This document shows, in pieces, positions 6,749 through 6,944 of a stretch of 6,944 nt of DNA (within the stretch, counting starts at the first letter, position 1; every line of letters starts with the position of its first letter). The stretch is taken from positions 120,002 to 126,945 of the forward strand of contig PCDB01000003.1 in assembly GCA_002591625.1 (NCBI GenBank). The letters are read 5' to 3'. The position numbers and the translations under genes were made by a program. The stretch comes from Porticoccaceae bacterium. GTDB lineage: Bacteria > Pseudomonadota > Gammaproteobacteria > Pseudomonadales > Porticoccaceae. The notes under the pieces were generated by a model, which did no database searches, had not been told where the DNA came from, and saw nothing but the letters and a program-made list of their open reading frames with translations.

Positions 6749-6774
6749 GTTTATATGAATCTATTCAAATAAAC
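6749..6774. promoter_or_regulatory. 26-base near-perfect palindrome upstream of fabY (candidate operator)
   Basis: The left arm GTTTATATGAAT (6749-6760) and right arm ATTCAAATAAAC (6763-6774) match as inverted repeats at 11 of 12 positions around a central CT. The palindrome ends 39 bases upstream of the fabY ATG. On the complement its downstream edge contains TATAAA (6755-6750), a possible -10 element with no clear -35 partner. Even symmetry and position suggest a site for a dimeric repressor, for example a fatty-acid-responsive regulator, but the regulator is not identifiable. No T-tract follows on either strand, so it is not a terminator. Confidence 0.6.
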
Positions 6775-6944
6775 CCGACTAAAAAACGAGCAATAACCAC
6801 TTTATAATTGAAGCTGAGACTTATTTCCTTTATTTACCAGCCGCAAAAATGTTAGAAATAATATCCTAGTCCCTCAATTTTGAGGTTTCGATACAAATGT
6901 CACTAACTGCAACTGAAATTTAACAAAATTTAAGGCCTAGTTGC

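Larger units (their letters stand above)
6710..6944. other. Non-coding region upstream of fabY, to the right edge
   Basis: These 235 AT-rich bases contain the fabY ribosome binding site, the palindrome at 6749-6774, a small stem CCTCA/TGAGG (6872-6885), and near the edge a direct repeat of AAATTTAA (6916-6923 and 6926-6933). All three complement-strand frames entering from the right edge hit a stop within about 25 bases, so no leftward gene ends here. The ATGs I checked on the + strand, at 6849 and 6898, open only a few codons. The whole stretch looks regulatory. Confidence 0.7.

Noticed and set aside
6872..6885. Stem CCTCA/TGAGG as a terminator for a gene beyond the right edge
   Set aside because: Only 5 bp, no T-tract, and all complement frames entering from the right stop almost at once, so no gene end is visible here.
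6916..6933. Direct repeat AAATTTAA twice near the right edge
   Set aside because: Short and AT-rich in an AT-rich gap. It could be an UP-like element but is too simple to call.

Overview
The window looks like a piece of a gammaproteobacterial chromosome with moderate G+C (mid-40s percent by eye; not computed). The evidence is the protein types. The adenosylhomocysteinase carries the long insert and C-terminus of the Pseudomonas-type enzyme. RsmE aligns end to end with the 243-residue E. coli protein. The transketolase start is nearly the E. coli TktA sequence. The left-pointing ketosynthase is of the FabY class first described in Pseudomonas aeruginosa. I cannot name a genus.

Layout, left to right: (1) the first 97 codons of a transketolase gene, reading left and running off the window edge; (2) a 306-base divergent intergenic region with a good metK promoter candidate, a predicted leader of about 120 nt, and three small inverted repeats on the transketolase side; (3) a rightward cluster metK - ahcY - rsmE - secreted serine protease; (4) the convergent gene fabY, whose stop lies only 9 bases from the protease stop; (5) about 235 bases upstream of fabY, without a gene, containing a strong 26-base palindrome.

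Functional logic: MetK makes S-adenosylmethionine (SAM). Methyltransferases, including RsmE, consume it and release S-adenosylhomocysteine (SAH). AhcY removes SAH, so three of the four rightward genes form a SAM supply, use and recycling group. The fourth encodes a predicted exported trypsin-fold protease that begins on the base after the rsmE stop codon and has no obvious link to methylation. FabY is predicted to start fatty acid synthesis by condensing acetyl-CoA with malonyl-ACP, and it appears to be a single-gene unit with its own control region.

The coding content is mostly core metabolism. I see no mobile element, CRISPR array, RNA gene or clearly new system. The observations most worth checking are non-coding (the fabY palindrome, the metK leader, and hairpins near rsmE and inside the 3' end of fabY), plus the unexplained protease.
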